Shown here in pieces: positions 50,207 through 58,116 of a DNA stretch of 58,116 nt. Position 1 is the first letter of the stretch; each line of letters starts with the position of its first letter. The stretch is from Brevundimonas sp. (lineage in GTDB: Bacteria; Pseudomonadota; Alphaproteobacteria; Caulobacterales; Caulobacteraceae), in NCBI RefSeq assembly GCF_019636155.1, contig NZ_JAHBYB010000013.1:1-58116 (forward strand), given 5' to 3'. Under the pieces are notes generated by a model. The model was not told the DNA's origin. It worked only from the letters and a program-made list of their open reading frames with translations, and did not search any database. Both the position numbers and the translations under genes were made by a program.

Positions 50207-51115
50207 TCAACCCTTCGGCAGTTCGTCCAGCTTGCCGCGCAGCATCTGCAGGATGGCCGAGAAGTCGCGGCCGCCGTAGCCCAGGCCGTTGAACATCTGG
50301 AACAGGGCCTCGGCCTGGGCGCCCAGGGGGGTGCTGGCCCCCGACTTGGCCGCCGCGTCCTGGGCCAGCTTCAGGTCCTTCAGCATCATGGCCGTGGCGA
50401 ACCCGCCGTCGTAGTTGCGGTTCGACGGCGCGGTCGGCACCGGGCCGGGCCAGGGATAATAGGTCGAGACCGACCAGGACTGACCCGACGACTTGGCGAC
50501 GATGTCGAACATCTTGACCGGGTCCAGCCCCAGCTTCTCGGCCAGGCCGATCGCCTCGCAGGTCCCCAGCATGGTGACGCCCAGGATCATGTTGTTGCAG
50601 ATCTTGGCCGCCTGACCGGCGCCGTGGTCGCCGGCGCGGAAGGTGGCGCGGCTCATCGGCTCCAGCGCCGCCTCGATGCGGGGAAACTGGTCTTCATCAC
50701 AGCCGACCATGAAAGCCAGCGTCCCGGCGTCGGCCGCCATGGTGCCGCCCGAGACAGGGGCGTCTGCGAAGGCATAGCCGGCGTCGCGGGCCAGGCCGGC
50801 GACCTGACGGGCCGTGTCGACGTCGATGGTCGAACAGTCCAGCAGCAGGGTGCTGGTCGGGGCCGCGCCGATGATCTGTTCGGCATAGACGGATCGCACA
50901 TGCGGTCCGGCGGGCAGCATGGTGATGACGATGTCCGCATCCTTGACCGCATCGGCGACCGATCCGGCGGCGGTGCAGCCGGCGGCGACGGCGCGGTCCA
51001 GCGCGTCCTTCGACAGGTCAAAGGCGCGGACAGTGCGGCCCGCCTTCGCCTGGTTGGCGGCCATGCCGCCGCCCATGTTGCCCAGGCCGATGAAGGCGAT
51101 CGTCTGCGTCATCAT
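50207..51115 (-). CDS. mmsB: 3-hydroxyisobutyrate dehydrogenase
   Basis: This encodes 302 residues (a second ATG lies at 51112). The Rossmann motif IGLGNMGGGMAANQAKAGRT, the substrate motif DAPVSGGTMAADAGTLAFMV and the catalytic Lys in AGQAAKICNNMILGVTMLG identify the beta-hydroxyacid dehydrogenase family. MmsB oxidises 3-hydroxyisobutyrate in valine catabolism. Other mms genes are not in the window, so other substrates such as tartronate semialdehyde cannot be excluded. Confidence 0.9.
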   Translation of the reverse strand: MMTQTIAFIGLGNMGGGMAANQAKAGRTVRAFDLSKDALDRAVAAGCTAAGSVADAVKDADIVITMLPAGPHVRSVYAEQIIGAAPTSTLLLDCSTIDVDTARQVAGLARDAGYAFADAPVSGGTMAADAGTLAFMVGCDEDQFPRIEAALEPMSRATFRAGDHGAGQAAKICNNMILGVTMLGTCEAIGLAEKLGLDPVKMFDIVAKSSGQSWSVSTYYPWPGPVPTAPSNRNYDGGFATAMMLKDLKLAQDAAAKSGASTPLGAQAEALFQMFNGLGYGGRDFSAILQMLRGKLDELPKG

Positions 51116-51133
51116 TCTACTCGCTGTGATGGA

Positions 51134-51343
51134 TCAGGCCTGCGGCAGGTCCTCGGCCAGGATGGCCATTTCGAACATGTAGGAGCCGGCCTCGTCCTCG
51201 TCCTCGAAGATGACGCCGATGAACTCGTCATCGACATAGACCTCGGCCGAGTCGGCCTGTTTGCGCGCCTTCACCTTCAGGCCGCCGTGGTTGAAGGTGC
51301 GCTTCAGATGGGTCTCGACGCGCTTGATGTCGGCTTCGGTCAC
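51134..51343 (-). CDS. DUF3126 family protein
   Basis: This small protein has 69 residues from a GTG (VTEADIKRVETHLKRTFNHG) and the conserved SAEVYVDDEFIGVIFEDEDE and YMFEMAILAEDLPQA. DUF3126 is a cytoplasmic alphaproteobacterial family of unknown function. It lies between mmsB and cysE and is likely cotranscribed with mmsB. Confidence 0.9.
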   Translation of the reverse strand: MTEADIKRVETHLKRTFNHGGLKVKARKQADSAEVYVDDEFIGVIFEDEDEAGSYMFEMAILAEDLPQA

Positions 51344-51426
51344 GGGGGGCCTCGTCGTCTCGTCAGGGATGGTGAATTGGGCGCGGACCCTAGTGAGGTC
51401 GGGTCGGCATTGAAACCCCTGACGGA

Positions 51427-51451
51427 AATCCTCCCCCGACGGGGGAGGATT
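51427..51451. repeat. AATCCTCCCCC/GGGGGAGGATT palindrome
   Basis: Perfect 11-bp arms around GAC, 8 bp after the cysE stop. The same sequence with 12-bp arms lies at 54988-55014. Possibly it doubles as a weak terminator, but there is no long T tract. Confidence 0.7.
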
Positions 51452-51458
51452 AAGGGTC

Positions 51459-52280
51459 TCAGATCACGAAATCATAGACGATGTCGGCCAGGGTGTGATC
51501 CATCGTCCGGGCTGGCGTGGCCTCGGTCGGGCAGTTGACCAGCCGCGCCGGGACCCCGGCCACGGTGCAGCCCGCGGGCACCGGCTTCAGCACCACCGAG
51601 CCCGAGGCCACCTTGGCGTAGTCGCCGACGGTGATGTTGCCCAGCACCTTGGCCCCGGCGCCCAGAAGGACGCCCTTGCCGATCTTGGGGTGGCGGTCGC
51701 CGCGCTGGGCGCCCGTGCCGCCCAGGGTGACGGCGTGGAGCATGGAGACGTCGTCGCCGACCACCGCCGTCTCGCCGATGACGATGCCGGTGCCGTGGTC
51801 CAGGAACAGGCCCGATCCCATGCGGGCGGCGGGGTGGATGTCCAGCTGGAACAGTTCGGACATGCGGCTCTGGAAATGCAGGGCCAGGGTCTCGCGGCCC
51901 CGGCCCCACAGCCAGTGGGCCACGCGATAGGCCTGAAGCGCCTGGAATCCCTTGAAGTAGAGGAAGGGCTGCAGGAGGGACCGGATCGCCGGGTCGCGCT
52001 CGGCCACGGCGCCCAGGTCGGCCTCGGCGGCCGAAACGATGGCGGGATCGGCGGCGTAGGCCTCCAGGCACACCTCGCGCACCGTCATGGTTCCCAGTTC
52101 GGCGTCACCCAGCTTGCGTGCGATCTGGAAGCTGAGGGCGCCGGCCAGGTCGCCGTGGGCCAGGACGACGGCGTTCATCTGGGACGCCAGGCCGGGTTCG
52201 TCGCGCGCCGCCGCCTCGGCCGAGGCGCGCAGCTGGCCCCAGACATCCTCGCGGGCGGCGACCACTTCCAGTCGGGTCAT
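51459..52280 (-). CDS. cysE: Serine O-acetyltransferase
   Basis: The product has 273 residues from the ATG at 52280 (frame open to 52325). The left-handed beta-helix shows hexapeptide repeats ending in DHGTGIVIGETAVVGDDVSM and GDRHPKIGKGVLLGAGAKVL, with the catalytic His in SGLFLDHGTG. The N-terminal helical region (FYFKGFQALQAYRVAHWLW) is typical of SAT enzymes. It makes O-acetylserine for cysteine synthesis. Confidence 0.95.
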   Translation of the reverse strand: MTRLEVVAAREDVWGQLRASAEAAARDEPGLASQMNAVVLAHGDLAGALSFQIARKLGDAELGTMTVREVCLEAYAADPAIVSAAEADLGAVAERDPAIRSLLQPFLYFKGFQALQAYRVAHWLWGRGRETLALHFQSRMSELFQLDIHPAARMGSGLFLDHGTGIVIGETAVVGDDVSMLHAVTLGGTGAQRGDRHPKIGKGVLLGAGAKVLGNITVGDYAKVASGSVVLKPVPAGCTVAGVPARLVNCPTEATPARTMDHTLADIVYDFVI

Positions 52281-52302
52281 CGGCGTCTTCCCTTCGCGGC
52301 CA

Positions 52303-52932
52303 TCATAGCCGGTGCAGCATGACATGGGCCAGCCAGGCCGGCAGCAGGCTCTCGCGCGCCATATGGTAGGCCCGCAGGGTCGTCGCCACCGTCAGGGCGT
52401 CCTGGACCTGTCCCTTGCCGATGGCCTCCAGCAGGGTCAGGAAGGGGGTGCGGGCGGTGACGATCACCTCGGTCGGATCGGGCGCGACCGGGGTGGACGA
52501 CAGGCCCCAGCACAGCCAGGTCAGGGCGCGTTCGTCGGTCACCGAGTTGGAGGTCTGGAGCCGCAGGGCCGGCAGCCAGTGCTCGGCCTTCAGCCCGGCC
52601 TCCTCGGCCAGTTCGCGCTTGATCCCGTCCAGGGGGTCTTCCTCGAACGGGGCGCCGCCCTCGGGCATCTCCCATGAGAAGTCGGCGCAGGCGAAGCGCG
52701 ACTGGCCCACCAGGGTCACGGTCCCGTCCTCATGGATCGGCAGGACGCCCACAGCCAGGTTCGCGGGCCGCATGACGGCGTATAGGGCCGGAGCGCCGGT
52801 GGGGGCGACGGCCTCATGCTCGGTCAGGCGCAGCCAGGGGTTCTCATAGACGGTGCGGCCGCCCGCGTCCTTCCACGGCGGCGGCCGAGGCAGGCCCCGG
52901 GCCCAGGGCGGTTCGTTTCCGTCGTCGCTCAT
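52303..52932 (-). CDS. NUDIX hydrolase
   Basis: This encodes 209 residues from the ATG at 52932. The Nudix box is close to consensus: GGAPFEEDPLDGIKRELAEE AG (GX5EX7REUXEEXG). Surrounding motifs VLPIHEDGTVTLVGQSRFAC and SWEMPEGGAPFEE resemble ADP-ribose/ADP-sugar pyrophosphatases. The N-terminal DAGGRTVYENPWLRLTEHEA supports that subfamily. It starts 23 bp upstream of cysE and may be cotranscribed. Confidence 0.88.
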   Translation of the reverse strand: MSDDGNEPPWARGLPRPPPWKDAGGRTVYENPWLRLTEHEAVAPTGAPALYAVMRPANLAVGVLPIHEDGTVTLVGQSRFACADFSWEMPEGGAPFEEDPLDGIKRELAEEAGLKAEHWLPALRLQTSNSVTDERALTWLCWGLSSTPVAPDPTEVIVTARTPFLTLLEAIGKGQVQDALTVATTLRAYHMARESLLPAWLAHVMLHRL

Positions 52933-52977
52933 CGGGCAAGGTATGGCGCCGCGCCGATGCAAATCCTAGCTAGGCCC

Positions 52978-53580
52978 ATGACCCGGACCGACCTCAGCGC
53001 CGCCCTGCCCCTGCCCGCCCCGTCCGACGAGATGCGCCGCCGGCTGGCGGATCGCCGCTCCGGCCCCGCCCAGGCTCTGGCCGCACCGGGCCCTTCGAAG
53101 GCCGAACTGGATGCAATCCTGCGGCTGGGCGCGCGGACGCCGGACCATGGCAAGCTGTTCCCCTGGCGGTTCGTCATCCTGTCGCCCGTCGCCCGCGCGC
53201 GGATCGCCGAGGCCCTGGCGCCCATGGCGGCGCGGCAGGCCGATCCGGGCAAGGCGGCCAAGGTGCTGATGAAACTGACGGCGCCGCCGGCGACGGTTCT
53301 GGTGATCTCGGCCCCCACGCCGGGCCACAAGGTTCCGGTGTGGGAGCAGCAGCTGTCGGCCGGGGCGGTGTGCATGAACCTGGAACACGCGGCCGACGCC
53401 TTCGGCTATTCCGCCAGCTGGATCACCGACTGGTACAGCTATGACCCCGAGGCGACCGCCCTGTTCGGGGTGAAACCGGGCGAACAGGTCGCAGGCTTCA
53501 TCCATCTGGGAAGCCTGGCCGAGCCGCCGCTGGAGCGGCCGCGTCCGGAGATGGCCGGGAAGATCACGCGGATCGACTGA
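52978..53580 (+). CDS. Nitroreductase family protein
   Basis: The product has 200 residues from the ATG at 52978 (52957 also in frame). Family features are MRRRLADRRSGPAQALAAPG, LGARTPDHGKLFPWRFVILS and GAVCMNLEHAADAFGYSASW, ending FIHLGSLAEPPLERPRPEM. It resembles YdjA-type FMN nitroreductases of small size. Its 3' end overlaps the DUF817 gene on the other strand by 17 bp. Confidence 0.9.
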   Translation: MTRTDLSAALPLPAPSDEMRRRLADRRSGPAQALAAPGPSKAELDAILRLGARTPDHGKLFPWRFVILSPVARARIAEALAPMAARQADPGKAAKVLMKLTAPPATVLVISAPTPGHKVPVWEQQLSAGAVCMNLEHAADAFGYSASWITDWYSYDPEATALFGVKPGEQVAGFIHLGSLAEPPLERPRPEMAGKITRID

Positions 53581-54430
53581 TCTCCGGCTCGGGCGGCCGC
53601 GCCAGGGAGACCAGCACAATCGAGATGATCATCAGCAGGAACCAGCTGCCCAGCTTGCCCAGGGACACCGGATGCCATCCGGCGATCTGGCTGGGGTAGA
53701 TCCAGGCGCGCACCAAGGTGCCCAGGTTCTCGGCGATCCAGATGAACAGGGCCACCAGCCCGTAGCCCAGCAGCAGGGGCATGGAGCGGCGCGTCCGGTC
53801 GGCGGTGAAGTGGAACCAGCCGCGCCCGAACAGCAGGGCCGTGGCCGCGAACAGCGCCAGCCGCACGTCCGGCAGCCAGTGGTGGGCGAAGAAGTTGACG
53901 TAGATGGCCGCCGCCAGCAGCCAGGTGGTCCACAGCGGCGGATAGCCGGTCACCCGGATATGGAAGATGCGCTGGACCCGGGCGATATAACTGCCCACCG
54001 CCGCATACATGAAGCCCGAGAACAGGGGCACGGCGCCGATCCGCAGCACCGACTCTTCCGGATAGATCCAGGACCCGTGCGCGGTCTTGAACAGTTCCAT
54101 CACCGTGCCGGCGATGTGGAACAGGAAGATGACCCGCGCCTCCTCCCAACTCTCCAGCCGGAAGGCCAGCATGGCGCCCTGGATGGCCAGGGCGCCGATC
54201 ACCAGCACATCATAGCGGGCCAGCGGCGCCCCATCGGGCCAGACCAGGAAGACCACGACGATCAGGGCCAGCATCAGCCCGCCAAACAGACAGGCCCATC
54301 CCTGTTTCAGCCCGAACCACAGGAACTCATAGGCCCAGCGGCGCGGGCGCGACCGATCCGCCCACGCCTCCGCCCGCGTCATCAGGCGGCGGCCCCAGGA
54401 TTCGAGCGGCAGGCGGGCTTGGGCGTCCAT
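53564..54430 (-). CDS. DUF817 family integral membrane protein
   Basis: This encodes 288 residues from the ATG at 54430 with about seven helices. DUF817 motifs are seen: WAYEFLWFGLKQGWACLFGG, AGTVMELFKTAHGSWIYPEE and VPLFSGFMYAAVGSYIARVQ, with NFFAHHWLPDVRLALFAATA. The histidines might bind metal. The family is widespread and uncharacterised. It faces the nitroreductase gene convergently with a small overlap. Confidence 0.9.
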   Translation of the reverse strand: MDAQARLPLESWGRRLMTRAEAWADRSRPRRWAYEFLWFGLKQGWACLFGGLMLALIVVVFLVWPDGAPLARYDVLVIGALAIQGAMLAFRLESWEEARVIFLFHIAGTVMELFKTAHGSWIYPEESVLRIGAVPLFSGFMYAAVGSYIARVQRIFHIRVTGYPPLWTTWLLAAAIYVNFFAHHWLPDVRLALFAATALLFGRGWFHFTADRTRRSMPLLLGYGLVALFIWIAENLGTLVRAWIYPSQIAGWHPVSLGKLGSWFLLMIISIVLVSLARPPEPEISRSA

Positions 54431-54493
54431 GCGCCGACCTAGCGCGGAGGCGTCCCGCAAATCATGAGCGGAACCTGAGCCTTTTCCGGCGGC

Positions 54494-54955
54494 CTAGCCC
54501 CGGCCGCGATAGGTCGGCACGCCCTGGTCGGGCAGCCACAGGCCCTGGGGCGGGGCGCCGGTCTGCCAGAAGACGTCGATGGGGATGCCGCCGCGCGGAT
54601 ACCAGTAGCCGCCGATCCGCAGCCATTTGGGCGCCAGTCGATCCGCCAGCCGCTTGCCGATGGCCACGGTGCAGTCCTCGTGGAAGGCGCCGTGGTTGCG
54701 GAAACTGGTCAGGTACATCTTCAGCGACTTGGATTCTACCAGCCAGTCGCCGGGGACATAGTCGATGACGATATGGGCGAAGTCCGGCTGGCCCGTCACC
54801 GGGCACAGGCTGGTGAACTCCGGCGCCGTGAAGCGGGCCACATACAGGCTGTCGGGGTGCGGATTGGGCACGCGCTCCAGCACGGCGGTTTCGGGACTGG
54901 TCGGCTGGGCCGTCTGGGCGCCGAGCTGGGAAAGGCCGGAAGTGTCGGTGGTCAT
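54494..54955 (-). CDS. queF: NADPH-dependent 7-cyano-7-deazaguanine reductase (QueF)
   Basis: The product has 153 residues from the ATG at 54955 (54964 also in frame). The catalytic Cys lies in [20 protein letters not shown], and the binding motif [20 protein letters not shown] is intact. C-terminal [20 protein letters not shown] is typical. It reduces preQ0 to preQ1 for queuosine tRNA modification. It belongs to the short, unimodular QueF type. Confidence 0.96.
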   Translation of the reverse strand: MTTDTSGLSQLGAQTAQPTSPETAVLERVPNPHPDSLYVARFTAPEFTSLCPVTGQPDFAHIVIDYVPGDWLVESKSLKMYLTSFRNHGAFHEDCTVAIGKRLADRLAPKWLRIGGYWYPRGGIPIDVFWQTGAPPQGLWLPDQGVPTYRGRG

Positions 54956-54987
54956 GCGGGCCATTTAGGCGCTTGCGGCGCCGTTTG

Positions 54988-55014
54988 AAATCCTCCCCCG
55001 GCGGGGGAGGATTT
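54988..55014. repeat. AAATCCTCCCCC/GGGGGAGGATTT palindrome
   Basis: Perfect 12-bp arms around GGC between queF and the nitronate monooxygenase gene. Second copy of the family seen at 51427-51451. Confidence 0.7.
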
Positions 55015-55073
55015 CGTTGCTTTACGTCGCGTCGGCCCGCTAAGCGTAGCCAAAGGAAACCCAGGAGACGCCC

Positions 55074-56006
55074 GTGGCCATTCCCGCCCCGCTGCAAGCC
55101 GGTCTGAAACTGCCGGTCATCGCCGCTCCGATGTTCCTGGTCTCGGGGCCGGACATCGTGGTCGAGTGCTGCAATGCGGGGGTGATCGGAACCTTCCCGT
55201 CGCTGAACCAGCGCACGACCGAGGGCTATCGCGACTGGCTGCAGGCCATCAAGGCGCGGCGCACCGCCGATGCGGCGGCCTATGGCGTCAACCACATCGT
55301 CCATCCGACCAACAGCCGGCTGATGGCGGACCTGGAGGTGACGGTGGCCGAGCAGGTTCCGCTGGTCATCACCTCCCTGGGCGCGGTGCGCGACCTGGTG
55401 GATGCGGTGCACGGCTACGGCGGGGTGGTGTTCCACGACATCGCCAATGTCCGCCATGCGAAGAAGGCGGCCCAGGCGGGGGTCGACGGGCTGATCCTGG
55501 TCGCCGCCGGCGCCGGGGGCCATGCGGGGGTGGTGAACCCCTTCGCCCTGGTCGAGGAGGTGCGCGGTTTCTTCGACGGGACCATCATCCTGTCCGGCTG
55601 TCTGTCGACCGGGCGCGACGTGGCGGCGGCGCGGATGATGGGCGCCGACTTCGCCTATATGGGCACCCGATTCATCAACACGACCGAGAGCCAGGCCCAG
55701 GCCGAATACAAGCAGATGATCGTCGAGGCCGGATCGGCCGACATCACCTACACCCCCGCCGTCTCGGGCATTCCGGCCAACTTCCTGACCCCGTCCCTGC
55801 TGGCCAACGGCATCGACCCCAAGACCCTGCCGGAACACAAGCTGGACATGGGCGAAGAGGCCAAGGCGTGGAAGACGGTGTGGTCCGCCGGCCAGGGCTC
55901 GGGCGCGGTGCACGACGTGCCGACCACGGCCGATCTGGTGGCCCGGATGCGGGCGGAATACGCCCAGGCGGTCTCGGCGTTCAAGGGCGCAGACGCCTTC
56001 GCCTAG
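55074..56006 (+). CDS. Nitronate monooxygenase family protein
   Basis: This encodes 310 residues from a GTG with GGAG upstream. FMN-binding TIM-barrel motifs are PVIAAPMFLVSGPDIVVECC, DGLILVAAGAGGHAGVVNPF and ARMMGADFAYMGTRFINTTE. The class I catalytic His region (GAGGHAG) is present. It probably oxidises propionate-3-nitronate or related nitronates; the name 2-nitropropane dioxygenase is an old synonym. It is followed 33 bp later by an exported TorF-like gene. Confidence 0.93.
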   Translation: MAIPAPLQAGLKLPVIAAPMFLVSGPDIVVECCNAGVIGTFPSLNQRTTEGYRDWLQAIKARRTADAAAYGVNHIVHPTNSRLMADLEVTVAEQVPLVITSLGAVRDLVDAVHGYGGVVFHDIANVRHAKKAAQAGVDGLILVAAGAGGHAGVVNPFALVEEVRGFFDGTIILSGCLSTGRDVAAARMMGADFAYMGTRFINTTESQAQAEYKQMIVEAGSADITYTPAVSGIPANFLTPSLLANGIDPKTLPEHKLDMGEEAKAWKTVWSAGQGSGAVHDVPTTADLVARMRAEYAQAVSAFKGADAFA

Positions 56007-56038
56007 ACTTCGCCATAGGTTCAAGGCAAAGCGGCGGC

Positions 56039-56722
56039 ATGATCCGCACCCTGACGACCGCCCTGTTCGTCGCCACCCTGGCGACCCCGGCCCTGGCCCA
56101 GACCGCGCCGGGGCGATGGAGCGTCGGCTTCGGCGCCGGGACCGACAACCGGTCCAAGGACATCTCCAAATCCGGTGGCGACCCCTATGGCTGGGCCGAG
56201 GCGGAATGGAGCGGATCGGACGGCCGCTTCTACGCCAAGGGTGGCGTGGAAGGGATCAAATCCAACGGGTCTGACCTGGAGGCGACCCTGGGCCTGGGCG
56301 TGCGGCCCCAGGTCGGCGGCTTCGACCTGGACATCAGCGCCGTCCACAAATGGCAGGTGGACGCCATGCCCGGCGTCGATGACGACGCCTGGGAGTTCAC
56401 CGCCAGCGCGTCGCGCGCGATCGGCCCGGCTAAGGCGCGGCTGCAGGTTCAGCATTCGCCGGACGGGTTCGGGACCACCGGCGCCTGGACCTGGGTCGAG
56501 GCACGGGCGGGTTGGGACTTCTCCCCCACCGTCTCGGCCAGCGCCGCCGTCGGCCGACGCGAGCAGGAGCGGGCGGCGGACTACACCGGCTATAATGCAG
56601 GGGTCAGCTGGGCCTTCCATCGCAACGCCGCCCTGGACGTGCGCTGGTACGGGACCGACGGACCGGCGGGCGATCCGCGCTATGCCGACGCCCTGGTGGC
56701 GGAAGTCAGTTTCGGCTTCTGA
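56039..56722 (+). CDS. TorF-like putative porin (Gcw_chp family)
   Basis: The product has 227 residues with a signal peptide (MIRTLTTALFVATLATPALA Q). The mature beta-rich part shows GWSVGFGAG-like, DNRSKDISKSGGDPYGWAEA and GVSWAFHRNAALDVRWYGTD, ending VAEVSFGF with a terminal Phe as in outer-membrane barrels. This fits the Gcw_chp/TorF pattern. Substrate unknown. Confidence 0.75.
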   Translation: MIRTLTTALFVATLATPALAQTAPGRWSVGFGAGTDNRSKDISKSGGDPYGWAEAEWSGSDGRFYAKGGVEGIKSNGSDLEATLGLGVRPQVGGFDLDISAVHKWQVDAMPGVDDDAWEFTASASRAIGPAKARLQVQHSPDGFGTTGAWTWVEARAGWDFSPTVSASAAVGRREQERAADYTGYNAGVSWAFHRNAALDVRWYGTDGPAGDPRYADALVAEVSFGF

Positions 56723-56766
56723 GCGCGGGGGTCGCAATCGAGCGGCGGCGACCCCATCTGCACCTC

Positions 56767-56979
56767 ATGAATTCGCGACCGACCACCATCGAGCGGGCCT
56801 ACGAACTGGCTCGCAGCGGCGCCTGCCGCACCGTTTCCGAGATCAAGCAGCGCCTGACCGCCGAAGGCTATGACCGGGTGCGCGACAGCCTGTACGGCCA
56901 GTCGCTGAACGCCGACCTGCGCAAGCTGTGCCAGGCCCACTATCCGCCCCCGCCGGACAAGGCGAATCAGGGCGACTGA
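56767..56979 (+). CDS. Small hypothetical protein
   Basis: This encodes 70 residues (MNSRPTTIERAYELARSGAC RTVSEIKQRLTAEGYDRVRD). The helical RAYELARSGAC / EIKQRLTAEGYD pattern is conserved in sphingomonads and Caulobacterales in proteins without known function. No membrane segment. It lies 166 bp upstream of cspA. Confidence 0.75.
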   Translation: MNSRPTTIERAYELARSGACRTVSEIKQRLTAEGYDRVRDSLYGQSLNADLRKLCQAHYPPPPDKANQGD

Positions 56980-57145
56980 CGCCAGGTCTTGATTTCGCCG
57001 CCCGGAAGCCCGATCCTGTCGCCGTCGATCTCTACTGCGTAACGCCTGCACCCTTTGCACACGCACCGAGGTCCAAGCCGATCCACCGGAACCGACATTC
57101 GCCGCAGGGGCGTTCCTTGCGGCCAACGCCAATGGAGGTCCTGAT

Positions 57146-57358
57146 ATGGCTACCGGCACTGTGAAATGGTTCAACTCCACCAAGGGCTACGGCTTCATCC
57201 AGCCGGATGACGGCGGCAAGGACGTCTTCGTCCACATCTCGGCCGTCGAACAGGCCGGGCTGCGCGGCCTGGACGAGAACCAGAAGGTTTCCTACGAAAT
57301 CGAGACCGACCGCCGCTCCGGCAAGGAATCGGCCGGTCAACTGAAGACCGAGGGCTGA
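57146..57358 (+). CDS. cspA: Cold-shock protein (CspA family)
   Basis: The product has 70 residues with the CSD RNA-binding motifs KGYGFIQ (RNP1) and VFVHIS (RNP2), beginning [18 protein letters not shown]. It is a nucleic-acid chaperone. A long leader (56980-57145) without another gene precedes it, as in cold-regulated csp genes, and GGAGG lies before the ATG. An intrinsic terminator follows at 57389-57422. Confidence 0.95.
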   Translation: MATGTVKWFNSTKGYGFIQPDDGGKDVFVHISAVEQAGLRGLDENQKVSYEIETDRRSGKESAGQLKTEG

Positions 57359-57388
57359 TCGCCCTTCGCTTCGGCGGAACGATTTGAG

Positions 57389-57422
57389 ACGGCGGCGGGG
57401 GCAGGGCCCTCGCCGCCGTTTT
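57389..57422 (+). terminator. cspA terminator
   Basis: ACGGCGGCG (57389-57397) pairs with CGCCGCCGT (57411-57419) and is followed by TTT. Confidence 0.75.
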
Positions 57423-57497
57423 CGCATGCGGGCCAGCGCCCGGTTTCCAAGCTGTGGCAACCGTGCCAGCCTTGGGGCCTGATCGCGGAGCGCCCCC

Positions 57498-58004
57498 ATG
57501 CTGATGACCCTGATGATGCTGGCCCTTGTCCAGGATGCCGACCCCCTGGCCCCCGGCCGGGCGGGCAAGGTGCAGTGCTATGACCCGGTCGTGGCCGAAA
57601 AGACCTGCCGCGCCATCGGCGCCTATCGGTTCGGGCCGGGCGACGAAATCTGGAACGAGTCCCAGTCCCTGCTGGGCGCCAGTCCGCGCATCGTCCTGAC
57701 GGGCCGCACCCGCGTCTGGGTGCGCGACGGCGCCGAATGCGCCCGCAACCAGAACCACGCGGACGAGATCGTCGGCATCCAGGTCAACGGCGTCGCCCTG
57801 GAAGACGGCCAGTACGAGACCGTGCGCGCCCAGATCGGCGCGGCGCTGGAGACCGCCATGGGCGGGGGCGAGCTGTGTTCGACCTACCATGCCAATGACG
57901 ACGGATCCTTGCGCGCCACGGTGACCGTGGGCGGCGTCGACCGGCCCGAGTTCGAAAGCACCGTCCTGTGGGTCGATCCGGCCGAATGGCGGCTGGCGGA
58001 CTGA
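57498..58004 (+). CDS. Hypothetical exported protein
   Basis: This encodes 168 residues with a short N-terminal hydrophobic stretch (MLMTLMMLALVQDADPLAPG) that may act as a signal. The middle contains KVQCYDPVVAEKTCRAIGAY and DEIWNESQSLLGASPRIVLT, and the C-terminus FESTVLWVDPAEWRLAD. Two cysteine pairs are possible. No family recognised. Confidence 0.6.
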   Translation: MLMTLMMLALVQDADPLAPGRAGKVQCYDPVVAEKTCRAIGAYRFGPGDEIWNESQSLLGASPRIVLTGRTRVWVRDGAECARNQNHADEIVGIQVNGVALEDGQYETVRAQIGAALETAMGGGELCSTYHANDDGSLRATVTVGGVDRPEFESTVLWVDPAEWRLAD

Positions 58005-58007
58005 GGT

Positions 58008-58116
58008 TCAGCCCAGGGCCTGGTCCAGGTCGGCGATCAGGTCTTCTGCGGTCTCGACCCCGACGGACAGGCGGATCAGGTTGTCGGTGACGCCGCCGGC
58101 CTCGCGCACCTCTTTC
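58008..58116 (-). CDS. Cys/Met metabolism PLP-dependent enzyme (partial, N-terminus outside window)
   Basis: Only the last 35 codons are present: [35 protein letters not shown]. This C-terminus is typical of cystathionine gamma-synthase / O-succinylhomoserine sulfhydrylase enzymes, where IRLSVGxExxEDLIxDL closes the PLP domain. The exact substrate cannot be told from this fragment. The gene runs off the right edge. Confidence 0.8.
   Translation of the reverse strand, partial: KEVREAGGVTDNLIRLSVGVETAEDLIADLDQALG

Overview
The window looks like a chromosomal segment of a high-GC alphaproteobacterium of the order Caulobacterales, most likely Brevundimonas or a close relative. This is inferred from gene content and order, not from a database search. 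Pointers are the rplKA / rplJL / rpoBC / rpsLG cluster, the plsX-fabH-ihfA-MerR run, the glyA-nrdR-ribD-ribE-ribBX-ribH-nusB-thiL run, the ALA synthase route to heme, a CBP3-like ubiquinol-cytochrome c chaperone, DUF3126 and DUF2842 small proteins, and many GTG/TTG starts.

Layout. 1-20.6 kb is the ribosomal protein and RNA polymerase region on the minus strand: rpsG (cut by the window edge), rpsL, rpoC, rpoB, rplL, rplJ, rplA, rplK. It is broken into separate transcription units by plus-strand genes (a TonB-anchor-like protein, a PAN-domain protein, an FKBP lipoprotein, an M61 peptidase) and by a minus-strand block (DUF2059, NUDIX, PiT phosphate transporter, DUF47 partner). 20.8-29.5 kb is an accessory region with eight mostly unrecognised exported proteins or lipoproteins, a three-repeat CRISPR-like array, an IS1-like transposase with an unusual C-terminal extension, and an XRE regulator facing a lipoprotein gene across a perfect 18-bp palindrome. 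29.6-42.4 kb carries a phasin with a palindromic operator, a PhoX-like protein, heme A synthase, tRNA-Pro(GGG), fatty-acid/phospholipid genes (fabH, plsX), ihfA, bamE and the K+-independent proton-pumping pyrophosphatase. 42.4-50.1 kb is the riboflavin/nusB/thiL/glyA operon followed by hemA. 50.2-58.1 kb holds mixed metabolic and small genes (mmsB, cysE, queF, nitronate monooxygenase, cspA and others) and the tail of a Cys/Met PLP enzyme.

The most interesting signal is non-coding. Two inverted copies of a composite element (11473-12351 plus; 41378-42164 minus) share a 308-nt core with no indels. Of 11 core differences, 10 keep predicted helices: three base pairs change on both sides, and four single changes swap a Watson-Crick pair for G.U or the reverse. 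The G.U changes fit only one strand, so the core looks like a structured RNA read away from a TATACT box. I recognise no known RNA family in it. The same element carries a 150-bp palindromic module that also sits in frame inside ribD (46499-46648), adding 50 codons to the reductase. Other notable points are a promoter plus intrinsic terminator in the rpsL leader (attenuator-like), ribH without an AUG/GUG/UUG start at its conserved N-terminus, and a ribD gene with no deaminase domain.
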